Source: Variovorax saccharolyticus | Lineage (GTDB): Bacteria > Pseudomonadota > Gammaproteobacteria > Burkholderiales > Burkholderiaceae_C | Reading direction: 5' to 3' | DNA length: 64,000 nt | Assembly: GCF_030316765.1 (NCBI RefSeq) | Contig: NZ_JASZYT010000007.1 | Coordinates: 124,001 to 188,000, forward strand | Shown here: in pieces, positions 50,147 to 58,904 of the stretch | How positions within the stretch are numbered: the first letter of the stretch is position 1 | Layout of the letters: every line of letters starts with the position of its first letter | Position numbers and translations under genes: made by a program | The notes under the pieces: model-generated | Told to the model about the DNA's origin: nothing | The model's database searches: none | Seen by the model: only the letters and a program-made list of their open reading frames with translations

Positions 50147-50763
50147 GCATCGACCTCGCACGCATCAACGCCGAACTCGGCCGCAACGCCGAGGGTCTGG
50201 TGGACTGGGCCATCGGCCTCGGCCAGCCGACCATCGTCACCACCAATTTCCGCCCCTTCGAGGCCGTGATCCTGCACATGGTCGCGCGCGCCAGGCCGGA
50301 CGTGCCGGTGATCTGGATGGACAACGGCTACAACACCGAGGCCACCTATCGCTTCGCCGACGAAGTGACGAAGCAGTTGGGCCTGGATCTGCACATCTAC
50401 CTGCCGCGCCGCTCGCGGGCGCATCGCGAGGCGGTGGAGGGCCCGACGCCGGCACTCGACGATCCGCGCCACGCCGCCTTCACGGAAGAGGTCAAGCTGG
50501 AGCCCTTCGCCCGCGCCCTGCGCGAGACCGCACCGAAGGTCTGGTTCACCGCGCTGCGGGCCACCGACACGGCCGTGCGCGCGCAGATGGACCCGGTCAG
50601 CGTCAATCCGGACGGCCTGATCAAGGTCGCGCCGCTGCTGCACTGGTCGTCGAAGGACCTGTACGCCTACTGCGAGGCGCATGGCCTGCCCAACAACTTC
50701 GACTACGTGGACCCGACCAAGGGCGAAGACAACCGCGAGTGCGGACTGCATCTCGCGCACTGA
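50143..50763 (+). CDS. cysH: Phosphoadenosine/adenosine phosphosulfate reductase-like protein
   Basis: A 206-residue CysH-family protein. The C-terminal ECGLH motif (NRECGLHLAH) carries the conserved catalytic cysteine. The [4Fe-4S] Cys-Cys pairs that mark APS reductases are absent and the PP-loop is diverged (VTTNFRPFEAVILHMV). Its length is about 35 residues below the E. coli enzyme. It is presumed to reduce the activated sulfate made by CysDN; whether PAPS or APS is used is unclear because no CysC kinase is present in the window. Confidence 0.82.
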   Translation: MSIDLARINAELGRNAEGLVDWAIGLGQPTIVTTNFRPFEAVILHMVARARPDVPVIWMDNGYNTEATYRFADEVTKQLGLDLHIYLPRRSRAHREAVEGPTPALDDPRHAAFTEEVKLEPFARALRETAPKVWFTALRATDTAVRAQMDPVSVNPDGLIKVAPLLHWSSKDLYAYCEAHGLPNNFDYVDPTKGEDNRECGLHLAH

Positions 50764-50805
50764 GCGCCAACGCCCGACCGATCCCCCGCCTGCAAGACCC
50801 ACCCG

Positions 50806-51759
50806 ATGAACGCCCGAACCGAACCCGACCTGCTGCTGTCGACCGCACAGACGCTGGCCCACCTGTCCAATACCCAGCTCGACGCCCTGGAAGAAGAAAC
50901 CATCTTCATCCTGCGCGAGGTCGCGGCCTCGTTCGAGCGGCCGACCCTGCTGTTCTCGGGCGGCAAGGATTCGCTGGTGCTGCTGAAATGCGCCGAGAAG
51001 GCCTTCGGCGTGGGCCGCATCCCGTATCCGCTGCTGATGATCGACACCGGCCACAACTTCCCTGAAGTGACGGCCTTCCGCGATCAACGCGCCAAGGAAC
51101 TCGGTGCAGAGCTGATCGTGCGCAACGTCGAGGACTCGATGAAGCGCGGCACGGTGCGCCTCGCCCATCCCGGCGAATCGCGCAACGTGCACCAGTCGGT
51201 GACCCTGCTCGAGGCGATCGAGGAATTCCGCTTCGACGCCCTGATCGGCGGCGCCCGCCGCGACGAGGAGAAGGCACGCGCCAAGGAGCGCATCTTCTCG
51301 CACCGCGACAGCTTCGGCCAGTGGCAGCCGAAGGACCAGCGGCCCGAGCTGTGGACGCTGTTCAACACGCGGCTGGCACCGGGCGAGCATTTCCGAGTCT
51401 TCCCGATTTCGAACTGGACCGAACTCGACGTCTGGCAGTACATCGAGCGCGAGCAGATCGCCTTGCCCTCGATCTACTACACGCACAAGCGCGAAGTGGT
51501 CGAGCGCCGCGGCCTGCTGGTGCCCGTCACCGAGCTCACGCCGCCGCGCGATGGCGAGCAGGTCGAAGTGCGCGACGTGCGCTTCCGCACAGTCGGCGAC
51601 ATCACCTGCACCTGCCCGGTCGACAGCCTGGCGGCCGATGCCGGCGACGTGGTGGTGGAGACGCTGGCGGCTGACGTCAGCGAACGCGGCGCGACCCGCA
51701 TGGACGACAAGACCTCCGAAGCCTCGATGGAAAAACGTAAAAAGGACGGGTACTTCTGA
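50806..51759 (+). CDS. cysD: Sulfate adenylyltransferase small subunit
   Basis: A 317-residue PP-loop ATP sulfurylase subunit. The motif LFSGGKDSLVLLKCAEKAF binds ATP; IDTGHNFPEVTAFRD and GGARRDEEKARAKERIF are further signatures. It forms the active heterodimer with CysN and makes APS from sulfate and ATP. The stop overlaps the cysN start as TGATG. Confidence 0.97.
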   Translation: MNARTEPDLLLSTAQTLAHLSNTQLDALEEETIFILREVAASFERPTLLFSGGKDSLVLLKCAEKAFGVGRIPYPLLMIDTGHNFPEVTAFRDQRAKELGAELIVRNVEDSMKRGTVRLAHPGESRNVHQSVTLLEAIEEFRFDALIGGARRDEEKARAKERIFSHRDSFGQWQPKDQRPELWTLFNTRLAPGEHFRVFPISNWTELDVWQYIEREQIALPSIYYTHKREVVERRGLLVPVTELTPPRDGEQVEVRDVRFRTVGDITCTCPVDSLAADAGDVVVETLAADVSERGATRMDDKTSEASMEKRKKDGYF

Positions 51760-53096
51760 TGACCGCCGCAACTTCGATTCCGGCGGCCTCCGCCCTTCAC
51801 GCCGAGACCGGCGCCGCCCTGCGCTTCATCACCTGCGGCAGCGTCGACGACGGCAAGAGCACCCTCATCGGCCGCCTCCTGGTCGACAGCAAGACCGTGC
51901 TGCAGGACCAGCTGGCCGGCGTGCAGCGCGGCGGCGAGACCGACCTCGCGCTGCTCACCGACGGTCTCTCGGCCGAGCGCGAGCAGGGCATCACGATCGA
52001 CGTCGCCTACCGCTACTTCTCGACCGCGCACCGCAAGTTCGTGATCGGCGACGCGCCGGGCCATGAGCAGTACACGCGCAACATGGTCACGGCCGCCTCC
52101 AGCGCCGACGCCGCCGTGGTGCTGGTCGACGCCACCAAGCTGGCCTGGGCCGGCGAAGTGGGCGACGGCGAAGTCGTCAAGCGCGAACTGCTGCCGCAGA
52201 CCCGCCGCCACACGCTGCTGTGCCACCTGCTGCGCGTGCAGTCGATCGTCTTCGCGGTCAACAAGCTCGATGCGATCGACGATGCCGAGCTGGCTTTCGA
52301 ACGCATCTCGGAGGCGCTCGCGAATTTCGCCGAAGCCGCCGGCGTGCAGGTCGCCGCCACGGTGCCGATCTCCGCCCTCAAGGGCTGGAACGTGGCCTCG
52401 CGCCACGCCGACTGGGCCGGCTACAAGGGCCCGAGCCTGCTCGAACTGCTCGAGCAGCTGCCGGTCACCGCGCAGGACGAGTCCGTGCCCTTCGCCTTCC
52501 CGGTGCAATGGGTCGAGAAATTCTCGGCCTCGGCCGACACCTCGCGCGGCCGCCGCGTGTTCTGGGGCCGGGTCGCCAGCGGCCACATCGAGCCCGGCCA
52601 GCGCATCACCGTGCTGCCGAGCAACCAGCACGCCACGGTGGCCCAGGTACTGAGCCACACGCGCGAGCCCAAGGCCGTGCATGCCGGCCACAGCGCCGGC
52701 ATCGTGCTCGATCGCGAACTCGACGTCTCGCGCGGCGACTGGCTGCTGGCACCCGATGCCTTCGAGCCGGTGCGCGAGATCACCGCCACGGTGGCCTGGC
52801 TCGACGACGAGCCGCTGGTGGCCGGCCGGGTCTACTGGGCGCTGCAGGGCCATCGCTGGGTCAAGGCCAAGGTGGCGCGGATCGTCGACCGGGTCAACAT
52901 CACGACCCTGGACGCCGAGCCGACCGACCAGCTGGAGGCCAATGCGATCGGCGACGTCGTGCTGTCGCTGCAGCAGCCGCTGGCCGTGCTGCCCTTCACC
53001 CAGTCGCGCACGCTGGGCTCGCTGATCCTGGTCGATACCGCCTCGCATCGGACCTCCGCGGCCGTGCTGGTCCGGCCCGCCGCCACAAAGGCCTAA
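51759..53096 (+). CDS. cysN: Sulfate adenylyltransferase large subunit GTPase
   Basis: A 445-residue GTPase that drives APS synthesis. The G1 motif is CGSVDDGKSTLIGRLL, G3 DAPGHEQYTRNM and G4 NKLD. It is EF-Tu-like in domains 2 and 3 (WVEKFSASADTSRGRRVFWG). It is not fused to a CysC kinase domain, so no APS kinase activity is expected. The start overlaps the cysD stop. Confidence 0.97.
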   Translation: MTAATSIPAASALHAETGAALRFITCGSVDDGKSTLIGRLLVDSKTVLQDQLAGVQRGGETDLALLTDGLSAEREQGITIDVAYRYFSTAHRKFVIGDAPGHEQYTRNMVTAASSADAAVVLVDATKLAWAGEVGDGEVVKRELLPQTRRHTLLCHLLRVQSIVFAVNKLDAIDDAELAFERISEALANFAEAAGVQVAATVPISALKGWNVASRHADWAGYKGPSLLELLEQLPVTAQDESVPFAFPVQWVEKFSASADTSRGRRVFWGRVASGHIEPGQRITVLPSNQHATVAQVLSHTREPKAVHAGHSAGIVLDRELDVSRGDWLLAPDAFEPVREITATVAWLDDEPLVAGRVYWALQGHRWVKAKVARIVDRVNITTLDAEPTDQLEANAIGDVVLSLQQPLAVLPFTQSRTLGSLILVDTASHRTSAAVLVRPAATKA

Positions 53097-53139
53097 AATT
53101 CGGGGTTTTCCCGATCCTTCCTCCCGATAGCCAAAGACC

Positions 53140-53469
53140 ATGACCCACGTCGTCTCCGAATCCTGCATCCGCTGCAAATACACCGATTGCGTCGACGTCT
53201 GTCCGGTCGACTGCTTCCGTGAAGGGCCGAACATGCTGGTGATCGATCCCGACGAGTGCATCGACTGCGCGGTCTGCATCCCCGAGTGCCCGGTCAACGC
53301 GATCTACGCCGAGGAAGACCTGCCGGCGAACCAGCTGGCCTTCATCAAGCTCAATGCCGAACTGGCGCTGGCCGACGGCTGGAAGAGCATCACCAAGCGC
53401 AAGCCGGCGCTGCCCGACGCCGAAGATTGGAAAGACAAGACCGACAAGATCGGGGAGTTGGTGCGCTGA
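53140..53469 (+). CDS. fdxA: Ferredoxin FdxA (two-cluster type)
   Basis: A 109-residue 7Fe/8Fe-type ferredoxin. Cluster cysteines: C9, C12, C17, C21, C25 in the first half and C40, C43, C46, C50 in the second (CIDCAVCIPECP). Nine cysteines, with the extra one near C25, fit the 3Fe-4S/4Fe-4S FdxA type. Expected electron donor for CysI. The stop is overlapped by the reductase start. Confidence 0.96.
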   Translation: MTHVVSESCIRCKYTDCVDVCPVDCFREGPNMLVIDPDECIDCAVCIPECPVNAIYAEEDLPANQLAFIKLNAELALADGWKSITKRKPALPDAEDWKDKTDKIGELVR

Positions 53470-54503
53470 GCACGACGGCAGCCCTCATCGAAACCGATGC
53501 GCTGATCATCGGCGCGGGCCCGGTCGGCCTGTTCCAGGCCTTCCAGCTCGGCCTGCTCGAAATCTCCTGCCACCTCGTCGACGCCCTGCCCCGGGCCGGC
53601 GGCCAGTGCGTGGCGCTCTATGGCGACAAGCCGATCTACGACATTCCCGGCACGCCCGTGACGACCGGCCGCGGCCTCGCCGACTCTCTGCTGCAGCAGA
53701 TCGCGCCGTTCAAGCCGCAGTTCCATTTCGCCGAGCAGGTCGCCACGCTGGACCGCCAGGACGACGGCCGTTTCCTGCTGGGCACCTCGCGCGGCAGCAG
53801 CTTTCTCTGCAAGACCGTCTTCATCGCGGCCGGCGTCGGCGCTTTCGTGCCCCGGCGGATCGCCGTCGACGGCATCGAGCGACTCGAGGGGAGCCGGCTC
53901 TTCTATCACCCGGACGCGCTCGAGCGCTTCGCCGGCCAGTCGGTGATCGTCCATGGCGGCGACGATGCCGCGCTGGAAGCCGCGCTGGCGCTGGCGTCCC
54001 TCGCGAAAACGGTCACGCTGCTGCATCGCCGCGATGTCTTCCAGGCCGAGGACGCGACGATCGCCGCCGTGCGCGAACGCATCGCGGCCGGGACGATCCG
54101 GCTGCGGGTCGGCCAGCCCGCGGGCTTCGACGACACGCAGCTCCAGGTCGCCACGCCCGATGCGCAGACCGTGTCGCTGCCCTTCGACGCCCTGATCGCC
54201 TGCCTGGGCATTTCGCCGCGCCTCGGGCCGATCGCCGACTGGGGCCTCGCCCTCGAGCGCAAGCAGTTGCCGGTCGACACCGAGAAGTACGAGACTCGCG
54301 AGCGCGGCATCTTCGCGGTGGGCGACATCAACACCTACCCGGGCAAGAAGAAGCTGATCGTCTGCGGCTTCCACGAGGCCACCCTGGCCGCCTGGGGGGC
54401 GGCCGCGGTCGTGTTCCCGGGCAAGTCGATCCCGCTGCAATACACGACCACCAGCACCCGGCTGCACGCGCTGCTCGGAGTGGCCCACGGACCCGGCGCC
54501 TGA
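53466..54503 (+). CDS. Ferredoxin/flavodoxin-NADP reductase (thioredoxin reductase-like)
   Basis: A roughly 345-residue flavoprotein that reduces ferredoxin with NADPH. The FAD loop is ALIIGAGPVGLFQAFQLGL, the NADPH-binding region SVIVHGGDDAALEAALAL and the second FAD motif GIFAVGDINTYPGKKKLIVC. It lacks the CxxC of thioredoxin reductase. No ATG, GTG or TTG exists between the fdxA stop and the FAD motif; a CTG at 53466 (CTGA overlap with the fdxA stop) has GGGGAG upstream and is the likely start. Electron partner of FdxA and CysI. Confidence 0.88.
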   Translation: MSTTAALIETDALIIGAGPVGLFQAFQLGLLEISCHLVDALPRAGGQCVALYGDKPIYDIPGTPVTTGRGLADSLLQQIAPFKPQFHFAEQVATLDRQDDGRFLLGTSRGSSFLCKTVFIAAGVGAFVPRRIAVDGIERLEGSRLFYHPDALERFAGQSVIVHGGDDAALEAALALASLAKTVTLLHRRDVFQAEDATIAAVRERIAAGTIRLRVGQPAGFDDTQLQVATPDAQTVSLPFDALIACLGISPRLGPIADWGLALERKQLPVDTEKYETRERGIFAVGDINTYPGKKKLIVCGFHEATLAAWGAAAVVFPGKSIPLQYTTTSTRLHALLGVAHGPGA

Positions 54504-54599
54504 CCCTGGGCGCTCCACGAAGGCATTGCTTTCAACCCTGAACCGTATGTGAACGGGGTGTTCATGCTTGTGACACCCGGGGGCCGTAGGATCGACCGC

Positions 54600-55184
54600 A
54601 TGCAGTCAGTCAACCACGCCCTTTTTCAATGGATCGGGGCGGGCCACGCACCCCACGCGCATCTCCTGTGGTTCGCGACGCTGGTGGCCGAAGGGTCGTC
54701 CTGGCTTTGCCTGGCCCTTCTCGGCTGGGTCGCGTGGCGCCGGCCGGCGCAGCGCGCCTATGCGATGGCGACGCTGGTCGCCGCGGCGGTCGCTGCCGTT
54801 GCTGCGCATGCGCTGGCCGATGCCCTCAACATGCCGCGCCCCTTCGCATCCGGCATGAGTCCCAGCTACATCGAACACGGGGCCCGGGGCTCGCTGCCCA
54901 GCACCCATGCATCGGTGATGTTCACGGTGGCGCTGGTGATGGCCCTGCGCCCGGCCCTCAGAAACTATGGCTGGGCGGTGTTCGCGGTCGCGCTCCTCAC
55001 CGGCTGGGCCCGCGTCTACGTGGGCGTGCATTTCCCGCTCGACATCGCAGCCGGCCTCGCGCTCGCGCTGGTGATCGCTGCCCTGTTCCAGGCCCTGGCG
55101 TTCGTCGTCAGGCGCTTGATCGTCCCGCTGATCGCCCGCGACGACGCACGCACGGCGCAGGCCGCCGGCTCCTTCGGCGCCTGA
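54600..55184 (+). CDS. PAP2-family membrane phosphatase
   Basis: A 194-residue integral membrane phosphatase of the PAP2 family with five or six membrane segments. The three catalytic motifs are ALADALNMPRPFA, SLPSTHASVMF (with threonine where glycine is usual) and GWARVYVGVHFPLDIAAG. Members remove phosphate from undecaprenyl pyrophosphate or other lipid phosphates. The ATG at 54600 is preferred over a GTG at 54549. Located 96 bases after fnr. Confidence 0.88.
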   Translation: MQSVNHALFQWIGAGHAPHAHLLWFATLVAEGSSWLCLALLGWVAWRRPAQRAYAMATLVAAAVAAVAAHALADALNMPRPFASGMSPSYIEHGARGSLPSTHASVMFTVALVMALRPALRNYGWAVFAVALLTGWARVYVGVHFPLDIAAGLALALVIAALFQALAFVVRRLIVPLIARDDARTAQAAGSFGA

Positions 55185-55245
55185 AACGGCGCGCCTGCCG
55201 GCCGACCGCCGCCGGCCCTACAATCCGACCTGCTTCGCCTGACGG

Positions 55246-55345
55246 AAGCAACGCTAGGGGTGCCGGCCCGCAACACAGTTGCAGGCTGGCTGAGAGAGTC
55301 CCTTTGAACCTGACTGAGGTAATCCTCGCGCAGGGAAGCTGGTCC
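55246..55345 (+). promoter_or_regulatory. TPP riboswitch
   Basis: The conserved core is plain: CTAGGGGTGCC at 55253-55263, GGCTGAGAGAGTCCCTT at about 55287-55303, TGAACCTGA and the final GCAGGGAAG near 55331-55338. It lies 80-180 bases before cytX and should repress it when thiamin pyrophosphate is abundant. The following GC-rich leader may be the expression platform. Confidence 0.93.
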
Positions 55346-55425
55346 GGCGGCCGCCACGTTTTCTCGCGGGGCGGTCCGACTGCCGGCCTCGCCCACCTGC
55401 CAAACACTTTGCATGGAGCAAATGG

Positions 55426-56763
55426 ATGGCACACACCACGAACGAACCGGCATCGGCCCCCGCCAACGAGGCCTTGACACCGCTGGCCGAAGCCGGACGC
55501 GTCTTCCAGTGGCATGACCACATGGCGCTGTGGTTCAGCCTCGGCGTCGGCCTGCTGGTGATGCAGATCGGCGCCTACCTGGTGCCGGCGGTCGGAACCC
55601 GAGACGCGATGCTGGCGATCGTGCTGGGGTCGTGCATCGGCGCCGGCCTGCTGGCGTGGACCGCACGCGTCGGCTGCGAGAGCGGCCTGGCCAGCGCAGG
55701 CCTCATGAATGCGACCTACGGCAGCGCCTTCGCCCGCCTGCCGGTGGTGCTCAACATCGTCCAGCTGATCGGCTGGACCACCTTCGAACTGGTGATCATG
55801 CGCGAAGGCACCCAGGCCATCGGCAGCCAGGCCTTCGGCGGGGCGCTCGGCGGCCCGCTCGGCACCATCGTCACCACGCTGCTGTGGGGCGCCGTGCTGC
55901 TGGCCCTGCTCGCCGGCTCGATGGTCAAGCTGGTGCGGCGCTTCGTGACCCGCTTCGGCCTGCCGCTGGTGGTGCTGTCGCTGGCCTGGCTGACCTGGCA
56001 GTTCGCGACCCGGCTCCAGGCCAAGGGGCTGGACGCCTTCTGGGCCCGGCCGGGCGACGGCTCGATGGGGATGTTCAGCGCCCTCGACCTCGTGATCGCG
56101 ATGCCGGTCTCGTGGCTGCCGCTGGTGGCCGACTATGCGCGCCACGGCAAGCGCAGCACGGGCGGGCTGGGCGGTGCCTTCGGCGGCACCTGGATCGGCT
56201 ACGTGCTGGCCAACATCTGGTGCTACGCGCTCGGCGTGATGGTGGTGAGCGTGGCCGAGCCCGGCACCAACCTGGTCACGGCCCTGCTGCTGGCGCAGGG
56301 CGGCCTGATCGCCCTCGGCCTGATCCTGATCGACGAACTCGACAACGCCTACGGCGACGTCTATTCAGGCTCGGTGTCGGCCCACAGCCTGCAGCCGCGC
56401 TGGAGCGTGCGGCGCTGGGGACTGTTGCTGGCATCGGTCTGCATCGCCTTCGCGCTGGTGCTGCCGATGCACTCGCTCGAGCCCTTCCTGCTGCTGCTGA
56501 GTTCGGTCTTCGTGCCGCTCTACGGCGTCATCCTCGGGCGGCTCGGCAGCGGCAGCACGCCGGTGGCCGTCGGCACCCGCCGCGTGGACCTGGTGGCTGC
56601 CGGCCTCTGGATCGGCGGCATCGCGATCTACCACGCCTGCGCAGCCTGGGCGCCGCATCTGGGCTCGGCGCTCCCGACCCTGGTCACCACCTTCGTGCTG
56701 GCCTGGATCACGCGCCCGGCGCCGGCAAACGGACGCTCGGCACTGGCGCAAAGCCGTGGTTGA
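55426..56763 (+). CDS. cytX: Hydroxymethylpyrimidine transporter, CytX type
   Basis: A 445-residue nucleobase-cation symporter-1 protein with about 12 membrane segments. WHDHMALWFSLGVGLLVMQI opens the first segments and PVSWLPLVADYARHGKRS and DELDNAYGDVYSGSVSAHSL match the CytX group. The preceding TPP riboswitch supports a thiamin-precursor substrate, presumably hydroxymethylpyrimidine. The start ATG at 55426 has GGAG upstream. The last 56 bases overlap the convergent thiD gene. Confidence 0.92.
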   Translation: MAHTTNEPASAPANEALTPLAEAGRVFQWHDHMALWFSLGVGLLVMQIGAYLVPAVGTRDAMLAIVLGSCIGAGLLAWTARVGCESGLASAGLMNATYGSAFARLPVVLNIVQLIGWTTFELVIMREGTQAIGSQAFGGALGGPLGTIVTTLLWGAVLLALLAGSMVKLVRRFVTRFGLPLVVLSLAWLTWQFATRLQAKGLDAFWARPGDGSMGMFSALDLVIAMPVSWLPLVADYARHGKRSTGGLGGAFGGTWIGYVLANIWCYALGVMVVSVAEPGTNLVTALLLAQGGLIALGLILIDELDNAYGDVYSGSVSAHSLQPRWSVRRWGLLLASVCIAFALVLPMHSLEPFLLLLSSVFVPLYGVILGRLGSGSTPVAVGTRRVDLVAAGLWIGGIAIYHACAAWAPHLGSALPTLVTTFVLAWITRPAPANGRSALAQSRG

Positions 56764-57553
56764 GCGGACCGTGGCCCGCACCGATCTGGATGTCCGCCCC
56801 GGCCGCCATGGCGGCGACCACGTAGCCACGGGCCCGCTCCACCGCCTCGGGCAGCGCGTAGCCCAGCGCGAGGTGGGCCGCGATGGCCGACGACAGCGTG
56901 CAGCCCGTGCCGTGCAGGTTGCGGCTGCGGATGCGGGTCGACGACAGGCGCAGCCTCTCGCCATCCGCTTCGGCCAGCAGGTCGACCACGTCCTCGCCGG
57001 GCAGGTGTCCGCCCTTCAGCAGCACCGCCCGGGCGCCGAGCGCAAGCAGTTCGGAGGCCGCGTCGTCGAGCGCCTCGACGCCGGCGATGCCATGGCCGAT
57101 GAGCAACGCCGCCTCGTCCAGGTTGGGCGTGACGACCACCGACCGCGGGAACAGCTCGCGCACCAGCACCGCCACGGTTTCCTGCGCGATCAGCCGGTCG
57201 CCGCTGGTGGCGACCATGACCGGGTCGAGCACGACGTTCGGCAGCTTGTAGTGGTCGATGGCCCAGGCCACCACCTCGACGATCTCGGGCGCATGCAGCA
57301 TGCCGAGCTTGACCGCATCGACGCCGATGTCCTCGACCACGGCTTGGATCTGCGCCTTCAGGAAGGCCGGCGGCACGCCGTGGATGCCCGAGACGCCGAG
57401 CGTGTTCTGCGCCGTCAGCGCGGTGATCGCCGTCATCCCGTAGCAGCCCAGCGCCGAGAAGGTCTTGAGGTCGGCCTGGATGCCGGCGCCGCCGCCGCTG
57501 TCGGAGCCGGCGATCGAGAGCACGCGTGCGTAGCGGGAAAATGCAGTGGTCAT
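56708..57553 (-). CDS. thiD: Hydroxymethylpyrimidine/phosphomethylpyrimidine kinase
   Basis: A 281-residue ThiD kinase, phosphorylating HMP to HMP-PP. RVLSIAGSDSGGGAGIQADL is the diagnostic start, and the anion-hole motif is NLHGTGCTLSSAIAAHLALG. The ATG at 57553 is separated by 47 bases from the divergent thiO. Its 3' end overlaps cytX by 56 bases on the other strand. Confidence 0.96.
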   Translation of the reverse strand: MTTAFSRYARVLSIAGSDSGGGAGIQADLKTFSALGCYGMTAITALTAQNTLGVSGIHGVPPAFLKAQIQAVVEDIGVDAVKLGMLHAPEIVEVVAWAIDHYKLPNVVLDPVMVATSGDRLIAQETVAVLVRELFPRSVVVTPNLDEAALLIGHGIAGVEALDDAASELLALGARAVLLKGGHLPGEDVVDLLAEADGERLRLSSTRIRSRNLHGTGCTLSSAIAAHLALGYALPEAVERARGYVVAAMAAGADIQIGAGHGPLNHGFAPVPSVRLPAPGA

Positions 57554-57600
57554 GCTCAAAATTATCAGCCACGCGCACCCTGGCCCCATCTGAACCCGCG

Positions 57601-58701
57601 ATGAGCCTGCCGACCGAACTTCCTTTCCGCTCCGCCGCCGTGCTCGGCGCCGGGCTCATGGGCCGCCTGCTGGCACTCGCGCTGGCACGGGCCGGCTGCG
57701 AGGTCGACGTGTACGAAGCCGGCGGCCCGGAGGCCGAGGGCGCCGCCGCGCGCGTCGCGGCCGCGATGCTCGCGCCACTGGCCGAATCGGCCGTGGCGCC
57801 GGCATCGGTGGTCCGCATGGGCCATCACGCGCTCGACCGCTGGCCGGCGCTGATCGCCTCGCTGGCCGCGCCGGTGTTCTTCCAGCGCGAGGGCACGCTG
57901 GTGCTGTGGCACCGCCAGGATGCCGCCGAAGCGGCCCGGCTGCGGCGCGTGCTGGCGCGCACCGGCGAGGCCGTGCCCGAGCTGCCCGCGATGCAGGTGC
58001 TCGACGTTGCCGGCATCGAGGCCCTCGAACCCTCGCTGGGACGGCGCTTCGCACAGGCGCTGCTGCTGCCCGACGAAGGCCAGCTCGACAACCGGGCCCT
58101 GCTCGCGGCGCTGCGCGACACGCTGCAGGCGCAGCCGAAGGTCCGCCTGCACTGGCACGCGCCGCGCAGCACCGACGACTTCGCACCCGGTGAGCCGGGC
58201 CAGCCCGAGCGCGTGATCGACTGCCGGGGCCTCGGCGCCAAACCCCAGTGGAACGCGCTGCGCGGCGTGCGCGGCGAAGTCATCCGCGTGCACGCGCCCG
58301 AGGTGACGCTGCAGCGGCCGACCCGCCTGGTGCATCCGCGCTATCCGATCTACATCGCGCCCAAGCCCGACCATCTGTTCGTGATCGGCGCCACCGAAAT
58401 CGAGTCGGACGACATGTCGCCGGCCAGCGTGCGCTCGACCCTCGAGCTGCTGAGCGCGGCCTACGCGGTGCACAGCGGCTTCGCGGAAGCACGCATCGTC
58501 GAGATCGCGACCCAGTGCCGCCCGACCCTGCCCGACAATCTGCCGGCCCTGCGTCAACTGCGTCCGCACGTGATGCAGATCAACGGCCTCTACCGCCACG
58601 GCTTCATGATCGCGCCGGCGATCCTCGACGTGGCGATGGAACTGCTCGCCACCGGCCGCTCCGCGCTCGCGGCGCGCTTCGGCCTGGCACCGAATCCATG
58701 A
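57601..58701 (+). CDS. thiO: Glycine oxidase ThiO
   Basis: A 366-residue FAD amine oxidase forming the imine of glycine for the thiazole ring. FAD motif AAVLGAGLMGRLLALALARA, and the C-terminal GATEIESDDMSPASVRSTLE and HGFMIAPAILDVAMELLATG match ThiO. Stop overlaps thiS as ATGA. First of the thiO-thiS-thiG-thiE operon. Confidence 0.94.
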   Translation: MSLPTELPFRSAAVLGAGLMGRLLALALARAGCEVDVYEAGGPEAEGAAARVAAAMLAPLAESAVAPASVVRMGHHALDRWPALIASLAAPVFFQREGTLVLWHRQDAAEAARLRRVLARTGEAVPELPAMQVLDVAGIEALEPSLGRRFAQALLLPDEGQLDNRALLAALRDTLQAQPKVRLHWHAPRSTDDFAPGEPGQPERVIDCRGLGAKPQWNALRGVRGEVIRVHAPEVTLQRPTRLVHPRYPIYIAPKPDHLFVIGATEIESDDMSPASVRSTLELLSAAYAVHSGFAEARIVEIATQCRPTLPDNLPALRQLRPHVMQINGLYRHGFMIAPAILDVAMELLATGRSALAARFGLAPNP

Positions 58702-58895
58702 ACCTGCTGATCAACGACATCCCCCACACGCTGCCGCCCGGCGCGAAGCTCGCGGATGCGCTCGTGCTCGTCGATGCCAAGCCGCCGTTCGCGGTCGCGG
58801 TCAATCGCCAGTTCGTGCCGCGCTCCAGCTACGGCTCGCACCTGCTGCAGGACGACGACCGCATCGAAGTGATCCGCCCCGTGACGGGCGGCTGA
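58698..58895 (+). CDS. thiS: Thiamin sulfur-carrier protein ThiS
   Basis: A 65-residue ubiquitin-like sulfur carrier. It opens MNLLINDIPHTLPPGAKLAD and ends in the required GG (IRPVTGG), which is adenylated and thiocarboxylated by a ThiF-like enzyme not seen here. The start overlaps the thiO stop. Confidence 0.95.
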   Translation: MNLLINDIPHTLPPGAKLADALVLVDAKPPFAVAVNRQFVPRSSYGSHLLQDDDRIEVIRPVTGG

Positions 58896-58904
58896 AGGAA
58901 AGCC

